Assembly: GCA_900549645.1 (NCBI GenBank)
Contig: URPD01000015.1
Location: 1 to 34,935, forward strand
From: an uncultured Eubacteriales bacterium
GTDB lineage: Bacteria; Bacillota; Clostridia; Oscillospirales; Oscillospiraceae
Reading direction: 5' to 3'
DNA length: 34,935 nucleotides
Position 1 is the stretch's first letter. Each line of letters starts with the position of its first letter. Position numbers and translations under genes: made by a program. Shown one piece after another: positions 1 to 7,070 of this stretch. The notes below the pieces were generated by a model, which saw only the letters and a program-made list of their open reading frames with translations, searched no databases and was not told where the DNA came from.

Positions 1-454
1 GGCCGATGGCGATGATGATGGGGCCGGTGACGATGGGCGGGAAGAAGCGCATGACTTTCTTGACGCCGAAGGTCTTGAAGAGAACGGAGAGGACAACGTA
101 CATCAGACCTGCGATGAGGACGCCGAAGCAGGCGTAGGGCAGGAGTGCGTTGTCGTAAATGGGGCTACCGTCAGCCGCCGCGCCGATGGTGCGGATGGCG
201 TTGTAGCCGCCGATGAAAGCGAAGGAGCTGCCGAGGAAGGCCGGAACCTTGCCGCCGGTGAGCAGGTGGAAGAGCAGAGTGCCGATACCGGCGAAAAGAA
301 GCGCGGTAGCGACGTTAAGTCCGGTCAGAGCCGGGACAAGCACGGTAGCGCCGAACATGGCGAACATGTGCTGCAGGCCGAGCAGCAGCATCTTGGGGGT
401 GCCGAGCTGGCGTGCGTCGTAAATGGGACCGTCGATGGTGGTTTTCTTGTTCAT
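1..454 (-). CDS. uraA: Uracil permease, NCS2 family (partial, C-terminus beyond window edge)
   Basis: Inner-membrane nucleobase:cation symporter, expected to import uracil for salvage. About 151 N-terminal residues are visible. They show NCS2 signatures: QHMFAMFGATVLVP near residues 24-37, FLGSSFAFIGG near 70-80 and FFPPIVTGP near the cut end. Several hydrophobic segments are visible. The start is the ATG at 454, with a GAGAGG ribosome binding site just upstream. The gene lies 74 bp downstream of pyrR on the same strand, the classic pyrR-permease order, so the pyr attenuator probably controls both genes. A small GC hairpin (503-516, GCGGC/GCCGC) with a weak U-rich tail lies between them and could modulate expression. 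The alternative substrate in this family is xanthine; the pyrR linkage favours uracil. Confidence 0.9.
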   Translation of the reverse strand, partial: MNKKTTIDGPIYDARQLGTPKMLLLGLQHMFAMFGATVLVPALTGLNVATALLFAGIGTLLFHLLTGGKVPAFLGSSFAFIGGYNAIRTIGAAADGSPIYDNALLPYACFGVLIAGLMYVVLSVLFKTFGVKKVMRFFPPIVTGPIIIAIG

Positions 455-528
455 TCAATTTACCTCTCTCAGTAGATTTTTTAATTGAACCTTCTATATA
501 AAGCGGCGCTTGCCGCAATATACCGTAT

Positions 529-1074
529 TTAATTCTGGGTCATGTCCATCAGAAACACGCCAGTCTCGCCGTCATATTCCGGGAGGCGAACCTCCACAAG
601 CTCGTTTCTTGAAGTGGGGATGTTCTTGCCGACGTAGTCGGCGCGTATCGGCAGCTCGCGGTGCCCGCGATCCACCAGCACGGCAAACTGTATCGTTTTC
701 GGCCTGCCGCAGCTGAAAACGGCCTCGATCGCGGCGCGCGCGGTGCGGCCGGTGTACAGCACGTCGTCCACGAGCACAACGTCCCGTCCCGTCACGTCGA
801 ACGGAAGCTCCGTGCGGCGCACAAGCGGCGCGTCGGCGAGGGTGCTCAGATCGTCGCGGTAGAAGCCGATGTCGATGCTGCCGCATCTGGGGTCGGCGCC
901 CTCGATCTTCTCGATATTGCGGCGGATGATCTGCGCGATAGGCTCCCCGCGGCGGCGGATGCCGACCAGAACCACATTGTCAACGCCCTTGTTCTTTTCG
1001 GTTATCTCGTGCGCAATGCGCATGAGCGCGCGGTTGAGCGCGGCTTCGTCCATTACCTGCGCCTTGAGCTTCAT
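529..1074 (-). CDS. pyrR: Bifunctional pyr operon RNA-binding regulator / uracil phosphoribosyltransferase PyrR
   Basis: PyrR binds pyr mRNA leaders when UMP is high and promotes termination; it also has weak uracil phosphoribosyltransferase activity (uracil + PRPP to UMP). The 181-residue length is normal for the family. The PRPP-binding loop VVLVDDVLYTGRTA is at residues 99-112 and the basic GIRRRGEP segment at 38-45. The ATG at 1074 is preceded by GGAGGGA at good spacing. The leader on the same strand (1095-1245) carries a promoter, a PyrR binding loop, an antiterminator and a terminator, so the gene should be autoregulated. uraA follows downstream. Confidence 0.96.
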   Translation of the reverse strand: MKLKAQVMDEAALNRALMRIAHEITEKNKGVDNVVLVGIRRRGEPIAQIIRRNIEKIEGADPRCGSIDIGFYRDDLSTLADAPLVRRTELPFDVTGRDVVLVDDVLYTGRTARAAIEAVFSCGRPKTIQFAVLVDRGHRELPIRADYVGKNIPTSRNELVEVRLPEYDGETGVFLMDMTQN

Positions 1075-1094
1075 CTACGATCCCTCCGGGCAAC

Positions 1095-1123
1095 AAAAAA
1101 TCTTGCTGGCAGAACCGGCAAGA
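1095..1123 (-). terminator. pyr attenuator (rho-independent terminator in the pyrR leader)
   Basis: Read on the minus strand, TCTTGC pairs with GCAAGA and an inner GG/CC extends the stem around a TTCTG loop. Six U residues follow immediately (1095-1100). It ends 21 bases before the pyrR start codon, so it can only act as a leader attenuator. Its 5' arm TTGCCGG (1115-1121) is exactly complementary to CCGGCAA at 1171-1177, next to the PyrR loop, which gives an alternative antiterminator pairing. Confidence 0.85.
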
Positions 1124-1170
1124 CACACAAATATGCAGGCGCGCAATACGCCTGTACCATATGAGCGATT

Positions 1171-1189
1171 TTGCCGGCGTCTCTGCACC
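1171..1189 (-). promoter_or_regulatory. PyrR-binding loop and antiterminator arm
   Basis: On the minus strand GGTG and CGCC form a stem (1176-1189) closed by the hexaloop CAGAGA, which fits the CNGNGA terminal loop of known PyrR-binding RNAs. The overlapping CCGGCAA (1171-1177) is the 5' strand of the antiterminator. PyrR-UMP holding the loop closed would free the downstream attenuator to form; without PyrR, CCGGCAA would sequester the terminator arm. The mechanism is inferred from the PyrR family; the pairings are seen directly. Confidence 0.75.
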
Positions 1190-1216
1190 GTGGCTTAAAA
1201 ATCTCTTATCGCTTGG

Positions 1217-1245
1217 ATTATACGGTAAGCATGTCGAAAAAGCAA
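1217..1245 (-). promoter_or_regulatory. Promoter of pyrR-uraA
   Basis: A sigma-A-type promoter on the minus strand: -35 TTGCTT (1240-1245), 17-bp spacer, -10 TATAAT (1217-1222). Transcription would start near 1210, giving a leader of about 135 nt that contains the whole PyrR attenuation apparatus. An imperfect AAAAAGC/GCTTTTT inverted repeat overlaps the -35 region. Confidence 0.8.
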
Positions 1246-1306
1246 GAGCTTTTTTGCTGTTCGGAGCTTTGTACAAGATATGCCGCTGCTCATAAAGCCG
1301 CTTTGT

Positions 1307-1347
1307 GAAAATAAACAAGTCCGCCCGGAACGGCTCCGGACGGACTT
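1307..1347 (-). terminator. Terminator downstream of trxB
   Basis: On the minus strand AAGTCCG pairs with CGGACTT, and TCCGGA with TCCGGG allowing one G-U pair. The stem is followed by GTTTATTTT. It begins 12 bases after the trxB stop codon and separates the nrd-trxB unit from the pyr unit. Confidence 0.85.
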
Positions 1348-1359
1348 GCAATTCATATA

Positions 1360-2265
1360 TTACATAGCGTCGATATAGCTGCACGCGGCAAGGGCGGCGA
1401 CGGAGCCGTCGGCGCAGGCGGTGGTGAGCTGGCGCACGGCCTTGCGGCGGCAGTCGCCCGCGACGAACACGCCGGGGGTCTTGGTGCGGCAGTCCTCGCC
1501 GGAGGCGGCGTAGCCCGCGGCGTCAAGCTCCATAAAGTCGGAGAAGATGCCATTATCCGGCTCGTGCCCGACGGCGACGAACAGTCCGTCAAGGCTTATT
1601 TCGCGCCGCCCGCCGGGGTGGCGCACGGCGATACCGCGCAGTTCTGTATCTCCCAGCAGCTCTTCGACCGTGGAATCGAGGATGAACTCGACGTTATCCT
1701 TGGCTTCAAGCGCCTTTACAAGCTTCTCTTCGCCGCGGAAGCTGCTGCGGCGGTGGATAAGATAGACCTTGCGGCAGGTCTCACTCAGAAGCATTGCGTC
1801 CTGAAGCGCGCTGTTGCCGCCGCCGTTGACAGCAACGTCACGCCCCTTATAAAATGCACCGTCACAGACTGCGCAAAAGCCAACGCCGCTGCCGACAAGC
1901 TCCTCCTCGCGCTCAAGCCCGAGCATACGGGGCTTTGCGCCGGTCGCAATGATAATCGCCTTAGCCTCATACTCGGCTCCCGAGTCACAGCAGACACGCT
2001 TTACATCGCCGTCCGTCTCCACGGCGGTCACTTCCTCCAGCTCGACCTCCGCGCCCTGTTCCATCGCCTGCTCCAAAAGCCTGTCGCCAAGCTCCGTGCC
2101 GCTTATGGAAATTATGGTCGGGAAGTTCTCGACCTTGGGCGACCATGTAATCTGCCCTCCGAAGGCCGCCTTCTCTATCACGAGCACCGTTTTCCCGGCG
2201 CGGCAGGCATAGGTCGCCGCGGTAAGCCCCGCGGGGCCGCCGCCGATTATGATTATATCGTACAT
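1360..2265 (-). CDS. trxB: Thioredoxin reductase (FAD/NADPH)
   Basis: Flavoprotein that transfers electrons from NADPH to a CxxC redoxin. The 301-residue protein starts at the ATG at 2265, with AGGAG eight bases upstream; an upstream in-frame ATG lacks a ribosome binding site. It has the N-terminal FAD motif GGGPAG (8-13), the ATG motif near 108-110, the redox pair CAVC (131-134), a second nucleotide motif GGGNSA (148-153), and HRRSSFR (171-177) for NADPH phosphate. The C-terminal GDCR element contacts FAD. It lies just downstream of nrdD, whose product carries its own redoxin domain, so TrxB may directly recycle that domain; this last point is inference. Confidence 0.93.
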   Translation of the reverse strand: MYDIIIIGGGPAGLTAATYACRAGKTVLVIEKAAFGGQITWSPKVENFPTIISISGTELGDRLLEQAMEQGAEVELEEVTAVETDGDVKRVCCDSGAEYEAKAIIIATGAKPRMLGLEREEELVGSGVGFCAVCDGAFYKGRDVAVNGGGNSALQDAMLLSETCRKVYLIHRRSSFRGEEKLVKALEAKDNVEFILDSTVEELLGDTELRGIAVRHPGGRREISLDGLFVAVGHEPDNGIFSDFMELDAAGYAASGEDCRTKTPGVFVAGDCRRKAVRQLTTACADGSVAALAACSYIDAM

Positions 2266-2287
2266 AGCTATAACTCCTGTATGCAAT

Positions 2288-2317
2288 GAATACGCCCCGG
2301 CGAACCGGGGCGTATTC
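2288..2317 (-). terminator. Strong hairpin between nrdD and trxB
   Basis: A perfect 13-bp stem (GAATACGCCCCGG and its complement) capped by TTCG on the minus strand. It follows the nrdD stop by 15 bases. The downstream strand has no clean U-run on the minus side, so it may be a partial terminator, an mRNA stabiliser or a processing boundary that lowers trxB expression relative to nrdD. Confidence 0.55.
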
Positions 2318-2331
2318 TGTTTTAAATCAGA

Positions 2332-4701
2332 TCACTGGGCAAGATACTGCTTTATCGCAGGCGCGCCGGCGTACTTCTCAAAGTCGGTGCCGTTGGTGAC
2401 GACGAGGGTCGGAGCCTGCTTGACGCCGTAGCTCAGCGCCAGCTCTGCGTTCTCGTCGGCCATCAGCTTCTCGTACTTGAAGCCGGCCTTGTCGAGATAC
2501 GAGCAGGCGATGCGGCAGTTGGGGCAGGTGGGAGTGGCGAAGAGGATCGCTCTCGCGCCGCCGTGGGAGGCATCGTGGTGCTCCTCGGCCTTCGGCGCGT
2601 CATGCTCAATGGGGCCGTTATGGGTGAGCTTGGAGGTACCGATGTTGTACTCGCGGCGCTCCTTGTACTCCTGCGTCTTGCCTGCGTTCCAGTTCTGCAC
2701 GGGGCGGTAGTAGCCGGTGATGCGGCTGTATACCTCGGTGTCCTCACCGCAGTGGGGGCACTTGAACTGCTCGCCGCTCAGGTAGCCGTGGTTCTTGCAG
2801 ACGGAATAGGTCGGGGAGAGGGTGTAGTACGGGAGCTTGTAGTTCTCGGCGATCTTGCGCACGAGGTTCGCCGCGGCCTCCCAGCTCGGCAGCTTCTCGC
2901 CGAGGAAGGCGTGGAATACGGTGCCGGAGGTGTAGCGGGTCTGGAGATCGTCCTGAATGTCGAGCGCGGCGAAGATATCGTCCGTGAAGCCGACAGGCAG
3001 GTGAGAGCTGTTGGTGTAGTACGGGGTTCCGCCCGGCTCGGCCGCCGTGATGATGTCGGGGTAAAGCTCGACGTCGTGCTTGGCGAGACGGTAGGAGGTG
3101 GACTCGGCGGGCGTGGCTTCGAGGTTATACAGATCGCCGTACTGCTCCTGATAATCGCTCAGGCGCTCGCGCATGTGGTCAAGAACCTGCTTGGTAAACT
3201 CCTGACACTCAGGATGGGTCATATCCTTGCGGATCCACTTGGCGTTGAGACCGGCTTCGTTCATGCCGACAAGGCCGATGGTGGAGAAGTGGTTCTCGAA
3301 CGAGCCAAGGTAGTACTTGGTGTAGGGGTAAAGTCCTGCGTCAAGGAGCTTGGTGATGACGGTGCGCTTGATCTTGAGGGAGCGGGCGGAGAGATCCATC
3401 ATCTTGTCAAGGCGGACGTAGAAGTCCTTCTCGTCCTTCGAGAGATATGCCAGACGTGGCATGTTGATGGTCACGACGCCGACAGAACCGGTGCTCTCGC
3501 CAGAGCCAAAGTAGCCGCCGGATTTCTTGCGCAGCTCGCGCAGGTCGAGACGGAGACGGCAGCACATTGAGCGCACATCGCTCGGCTCCATGTCGGAGTT
3601 GATGTAGTTGGAGAAGTAGGGGGTGCCGTACTTCGCGGTCATCTCGAAGAGCAGCTTATTGTTCTCCGTGGGAGACCAGTCAAAGTCGCGGGTGATGGAG
3701 TAGGTCGGGATCGGGTACTGGAAGCCGCGGCCGTTCGCGTCGCCCTCGATCATTATCTCGATGAAGGCCTTGTTGACCATGTCCATTTCTTTCTTGCAGT
3801 CGCCGTAGGTGAAGTCCATCTCCTTGCCGCCGACTATCGCGGGCTGATCCTTGAGGTCAGCGGGGACGGTCCAGTCGAGGGTGATGTTGGAGAACGGAGC
3901 CTGAGTGCCCCAGCGGGACGGGGTGTTCACGCCGAAGATGAAGGACTGGATGCACTGCTTGACTTCCTTCTGGGTCAGGTTATCGACGCGGACGAAGGGA
4001 GCGAGATAGGTGTCGAACGAAGAGAACGCCTGCGCGCCTGCCCACTCGTTCTGCATGATGCCGAGGAAGTTGACCATCTGGTTGCAGAGGGTGGAAAGAT
4101 GGCTCGCGGGGGAGGAGTTGATCTTGCCGGGGATGCCGAGACCCTGCTGGATCAGCTGCTTGAGACTCCAGCCGGCGCAGTAGCCGGTGAGCATGCTCAG
4201 ATCGTGCAGGTGAATGTCGCAGTTGCGGTGCGCGTCGGCGATCTCCTGATCGTAGACCTCGCTGAGCCAGTAGTTGGCGGTGATGGCGCCGGAGTTGGAG
4301 AGGATAAGTCCGCCGACGGAGTAGGTGACGGTGGAGTTCTCCTTGACGCGCCAGTCGAGAGCGCCGAGGTACTTGTCCACGGTGTCCTTGTAGTCAAGGT
4401 AGGTGGACTTCATGTTGCGCAGCTTCTCGCGCTGCTTACGGTAGAGTATGTAAGACTTCGCAACCGCCTCGTAGCCGCCGCGGGAGAGCACTGCCTCGAC
4501 GCTGTCCTGCACGTCCTCGACCGCGACAAGGCCGTCCTTTATCTTGGGCAGAAAGTCCGCGGAGACCTTCAGCGCCAGAAAATCAATAATGCTGTCGTTG
4601 TAGTCGGTGCCTGTGGCATCGAACGCCTTTTTGATGGCGGCGGCTATCTTATTGATGTCAAAATCAACTATCTTTCCGTCACGCTTGATTACCTGATACA
4701 T
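2332..4701 (-). CDS. nrdD: Anaerobic (class III) ribonucleoside-triphosphate reductase with C-terminal redoxin domain
   Basis: Glycyl-radical enzyme that reduces NTPs to dNTPs under anoxia. The protein has 789 residues. An ATP-cone allosteric domain covers residues 1-95; the catalytic barrel holds C175 and the adjacent C380-C381. A zinc site is C635, H638, C648 and C651, and the radical-bearing glycine is G663 in RITGYYRP. About 75 extra residues follow (714-789) with a glutaredoxin/thioredoxin-like pattern: a hydrophobic strand, CPNC at 726-729 and a QAPT cis-proline motif near 762-765. Such redoxin partners are known for thiol-dependent class III enzymes; formate-dependent ones do not need one. 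AGGAGG precedes the ATG. nrdG lies 26 bp upstream and trxB downstream. Confidence 0.96.
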   Translation of the reverse strand: MYQVIKRDGKIVDFDINKIAAAIKKAFDATGTDYNDSIIDFLALKVSADFLPKIKDGLVAVEDVQDSVEAVLSRGGYEAVAKSYILYRKQREKLRNMKSTYLDYKDTVDKYLGALDWRVKENSTVTYSVGGLILSNSGAITANYWLSEVYDQEIADAHRNCDIHLHDLSMLTGYCAGWSLKQLIQQGLGIPGKINSSPASHLSTLCNQMVNFLGIMQNEWAGAQAFSSFDTYLAPFVRVDNLTQKEVKQCIQSFIFGVNTPSRWGTQAPFSNITLDWTVPADLKDQPAIVGGKEMDFTYGDCKKEMDMVNKAFIEIMIEGDANGRGFQYPIPTYSITRDFDWSPTENNKLLFEMTAKYGTPYFSNYINSDMEPSDVRSMCCRLRLDLRELRKKSGGYFGSGESTGSVGVVTINMPRLAYLSKDEKDFYVRLDKMMDLSARSLKIKRTVITKLLDAGLYPYTKYYLGSFENHFSTIGLVGMNEAGLNAKWIRKDMTHPECQEFTKQVLDHMRERLSDYQEQYGDLYNLEATPAESTSYRLAKHDVELYPDIITAAEPGGTPYYTNSSHLPVGFTDDIFAALDIQDDLQTRYTSGTVFHAFLGEKLPSWEAAANLVRKIAENYKLPYYTLSPTYSVCKNHGYLSGEQFKCPHCGEDTEVYSRITGYYRPVQNWNAGKTQEYKERREYNIGTSKLTHNGPIEHDAPKAEEHHDASHGGARAILFATPTCPNCRIACSYLDKAGFKYEKLMADENAELALSYGVKQAPTLVVTNGTDFEKYAGAPAIKQYLAQ

Positions 4702-4727
4702 ATCTTATCCTCCTATACTTTGTATCT

Positions 4728-5423
4728 TTAAACTCCCCGCACCTGCACCGACGGCACATACTGCGCCGCGGCTTCGGCAAGAGAGTGCATTTCCTTCTCG
4801 TCATACGCGCTCAGGCCGTCTATCGCAATAATATGGCCGGAGTCCTTGAATTGCTGGAGATAATATTCCTTCGCGCCTGCTATCCACTGCGCCGCGCCCA
4901 TGATACTCTCGCGCGTGTGCAGCCCGCGGACGACGGTCGTGCGGAATTCGTAATCCACAGTCCCGCCCAGCAGGAAGTCCTTCGAGCGTTCTATTGCGCC
5001 GAGGTCGAGCGTATCAAGCCCGACGGTCTTTGCGTAAAGCTCCGGAGCGTTCTTGATGTCCATCGCCACGCGGTCGACAAGTCCTGCGCTGACGACGTCC
5101 TTCAGCCGCTCAGGGAAAGTGCCGTTCGTGTCGAGCTTTATCATAAAGCCCAGCGCGCGAACCTTTTCGAGAAACGACGGCAGATCCTTGTGCAGCAGCG
5201 GCTCGCCGCCGGTTATCGCAACGCCGTCCAGCACGCCCTGACGCTTCCTCAGAAAGCTCAGCACCTGCTCCTCATCCGTGTCCTGCCCGACAAGCTCCGG
5301 CAGCACGAGAGGGGCGTTGTGGCAGAAGGGGCAGCGGAGATTGCAGCCCGGCGTGAACACAGTACATGCGACCTTGCCGGGGTAATCCAGCAGCGTGAGC
5401 TTTTGCAGTCCGGATATGAGCAT
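4728..5423 (-). CDS. nrdG: Anaerobic ribonucleotide reductase activating protein (radical SAM)
   Basis: Radical SAM activase that installs the glycyl radical on NrdD. The chosen start is the ATG at 5423, preceded by GGGAGG; a longer frame to 5498 overlaps the promoter and is unlikely. The 231-residue protein begins LISGLQKLTLLDYPGK, the usual start of the longer PflA-like NrdG type. It has CNLRCPFC (CxxxCxxC, residues about 27-34) for the 4Fe-4S cluster and an ITGGEPLL motif for SAM binding. It is the first gene of the nrdG-nrdD-trxB unit, with its own promoter and NrdR-like boxes upstream. Confidence 0.95.
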   Translation of the reverse strand: MLISGLQKLTLLDYPGKVACTVFTPGCNLRCPFCHNAPLVLPELVGQDTDEEQVLSFLRKRQGVLDGVAITGGEPLLHKDLPSFLEKVRALGFMIKLDTNGTFPERLKDVVSAGLVDRVAMDIKNAPELYAKTVGLDTLDLGAIERSKDFLLGGTVDYEFRTTVVRGLHTRESIMGAAQWIAGAKEYYLQQFKDSGHIIAIDGLSAYDEKEMHSLAEAAAQYVPSVQVRGV

Positions 5424-5463
5424 AACGCGGCCTCCCTTAGCCCAATTCTTATGTCCATGCAGT

Positions 5464-5492
5464 ATAATACAGTCATATGCTGCTCTTGTCAA
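5464..5492 (-). promoter_or_regulatory. Promoter of nrdG-nrdD-trxB
   Basis: Minus-strand sigma-A-type promoter: -35 TTGACA (5487-5492), 17-bp spacer, -10 TATTAT (5464-5469). The -35 lies inside a 15-bp palindrome GCTCTTGACAAGAGC (5482-5496), which could be an operator or chance. Confidence 0.8.
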
Positions 5493-5499
5493 GAGCAAA

Positions 5500-5557
5500 T
5501 CACAAGATATTGAAACTTTAACCGGCCTGTAACCGAATTGACCACAAAATATAGTGC
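5500..5557 (-). promoter_or_regulatory. Pair of NrdR-like boxes upstream of nrdG
   Basis: Two sites resemble the NrdR consensus acaCwATATaTwGtgt. Box 1 (5542-5557) matches 13 of 16 positions and box 2 (5500-5515) 11 of 16. Their centres are 42 bp apart, four helical turns, consistent with the tandem phased arrangement of NrdR sites. They lie just upstream of the -35 element. Box 1 overlaps the U-tract and first bases of the antiporter terminator. Matches were counted by eye; no nrdR gene is in the window. Confidence 0.45.
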
Positions 5558-5586
5558 CGAGGAGCGGCTGACCCGCCTCCCGGCAC
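5545..5586 (-). terminator. Terminator downstream of the CPA2 antiporter gene
   Basis: GTGCCG/CGGCAC extended by GGAG-GG/CC-CTCC pairs around a short loop (5554-5586), followed on the minus strand by TATATTTTG. Confidence 0.75.
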
Positions 5587-5652
5587 CGAGGGCTATTTTA
5601 TATCAAGCTTCAAGGATTTTCAAGAGGAAAAACACTTGCGGCGCATTTTTTG

Positions 5653-6948
5653 TCAATGCTGCACATTTTTTGCCTGTTCCAATTTACGTTCGCGGCGATT
5701 TCTGACATCATCGCCCATAGGCTTGATGTCGCCCGCCTTTTGCAGCGCCCACTTTGTAAGCATCGGGCCGACAAGCTCATAAATGAGCACGGCGAACAGC
5801 ACGATATTTCGTATCAGCGCGCCGTCCTCAGGCAGGGAGGACGCCGTGACACACATGCCCAGCGCGACGCCGGCCTGCGGCAGCAGCGTGATGCCGAGGT
5901 ATTCGACGATGTTCTTATCGCAGCGCATGAGCTTTGCGGATTCGCGCGCGCCGATATACTTACCGGCAGAGCGGGCAAGCATATAGATTATGCCGACGAG
6001 CACCGAGGCAAGCTCCTTGAATACGCCCAGCTCCAGCTCTGCGCCGGAGATGACGAAGAACAGCACCATGAGAGGGCCTGTCCAGCGGTCGGAGTTCTCC
6101 ATGATCTCTTCGGAGAGCGGGCAGAGGTTGCAGAACACGCTGCCGAGCATCATGCACACCAGCAGCGACGAGAAGCCCAGAGTCACGGGGCCGATCTTCA
6201 CGCTTATCATCGACAGCGCGACCGTCAGGAATACAAAGCTTATGGTTATGGCAAGGCGGTTTGTGTTGGAGTTAAAGAGCTTTTCGATCTGGGTCATAAC
6301 CCAGCCCGCGACTGCGCCGAGGAGCAGGGAGGCGGTAATCTCGATTATCGGGTTTGCGACGATGGTGTAGAGGTCGACAACGCCGCTGCTCAGCGCCTTG
6401 GCGATGCCGAAGGACACTGCGAACAGCACGAGGCCGACCGCGTCGTCCAGCGCGACTATCGGCAGCAGGAGGTCAGTGAGCGGCCCCTTGGCCTTGTACT
6501 GGCGCACGACCATGAGCGTCGCGGCCGGAGCAGTCGCGGCGGCGATGGCGCCGAGGGTTATCGCGGCGGGGACGGTCAGTACGTCGGGACGGATAAAATG
6601 GAATATCACAAGCGCGATATCGACAAGCACCGTCGCGGTCACGGCCTGCAAAATACCGATAACAAGCGCCTGCTTGCCCGTCTCCTTGAGCTGCGACAGG
6701 CGGAACTCGTTGCCTATCGAGAAGGCGATAAAGCCCAGAGCGACGTTTGAAATAAGCCCGACGCCCTCAAGCTCCTCGTAGCTTTCAAAGCCGATGCCGG
6801 GGATGCCCAGCGCGCCGATGAAGCAGGGGCCGATCAGAACGCCCGCAACGAGGTAGGCCGTCACGTCGGGCAGATGTGATTTTTTCAGAAGCCGGGTCAT
6901 CATAAGTCCGGCGAACATTGCGATGGCAAGGGATAATAATGCTTTCAT
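5653..6948 (-). CDS. Monovalent cation:proton antiporter, CPA2 (KefB/NapA-like) family
   Basis: Integral membrane exchanger of Na+ or K+ for H+, for pH and ion homeostasis. The 431-residue protein starts at the ATG at 6948, nine bases after GGAG; an earlier in-frame ATG abuts the ribosome binding site. About twelve hydrophobic segments fill the length. Family features are the TM4 crossover-like AAATAPAATL and the paired acidic motif ALDDAVGLVLF, whose aspartates bind the ion in this family. The short basic cytosolic tail lacks the RCK/TrkA-N domain of KefB/KefC, so gating by nucleotide or glutathione is unlikely. A promoter at 6972-7000 and a terminator at 5545-5586 make it monocistronic. Ion specificity cannot be read from sequence. 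Confidence 0.88.
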   Translation of the reverse strand: MKALLSLAIAMFAGLMMTRLLKKSHLPDVTAYLVAGVLIGPCFIGALGIPGIGFESYEELEGVGLISNVALGFIAFSIGNEFRLSQLKETGKQALVIGILQAVTATVLVDIALVIFHFIRPDVLTVPAAITLGAIAAATAPAATLMVVRQYKAKGPLTDLLLPIVALDDAVGLVLFAVSFGIAKALSSGVVDLYTIVANPIIEITASLLLGAVAGWVMTQIEKLFNSNTNRLAITISFVFLTVALSMISVKIGPVTLGFSSLLVCMMLGSVFCNLCPLSEEIMENSDRWTGPLMVLFFVISGAELELGVFKELASVLVGIIYMLARSAGKYIGARESAKLMRCDKNIVEYLGITLLPQAGVALGMCVTASSLPEDGALIRNIVLFAVLIYELVGPMLTKWALQKAGDIKPMGDDVRNRRERKLEQAKNVQH

Positions 6949-6971
6949 ATATCTCATCTCCAAACTGCGAT

Positions 6972-7000
6972 ATTGTACAGCATCCGCGGGCATTTTTCAA
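6972..7000 (-). promoter_or_regulatory. Promoter of the CPA2 antiporter gene
   Basis: Minus strand: -35 TTGAAA (6995-7000), 17-bp spacer, -10 TACAAT (6972-6977), ending 23 bp before the start codon. Confidence 0.65.
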
Positions 7001-7040
7001 TAATAAACAGGCAGGAAATTTCTCGTTTTCCTGCCTGTTT
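7001..7040 (-). terminator. Terminator downstream of the zinc-ribbon membrane gene
   Basis: AACAGGCAGG and CCTGCCTGTT pair across an AT-rich loop. On the minus strand the tail is TTTATTATTG; on the plus strand it is a T-run, so it may work in both directions. Confidence 0.8.
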
Positions 7041-7070
7041 TTTTGTGTAAAAGTTATATCCGTACCGGCG

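Noticed and set aside
1236..1257. AAAAAGC/GCTTTTT hairpin as a separate terminator
   Set aside because: It overlaps the -35 of the pyrR promoter, and the trxB terminator already lies upstream at 1307-1347.
2563..3570. 335-residue plus-strand frame opposite nrdD
   Set aside because: Shadow of a conserved enzyme gene; valine/leucine-rich low-complexity and no ribosome binding site.
5650..6750. 366-residue plus-strand frame opposite the CPA2 antiporter
   Set aside because: Histidine/arginine-rich antisense of a membrane protein, no supporting signal.
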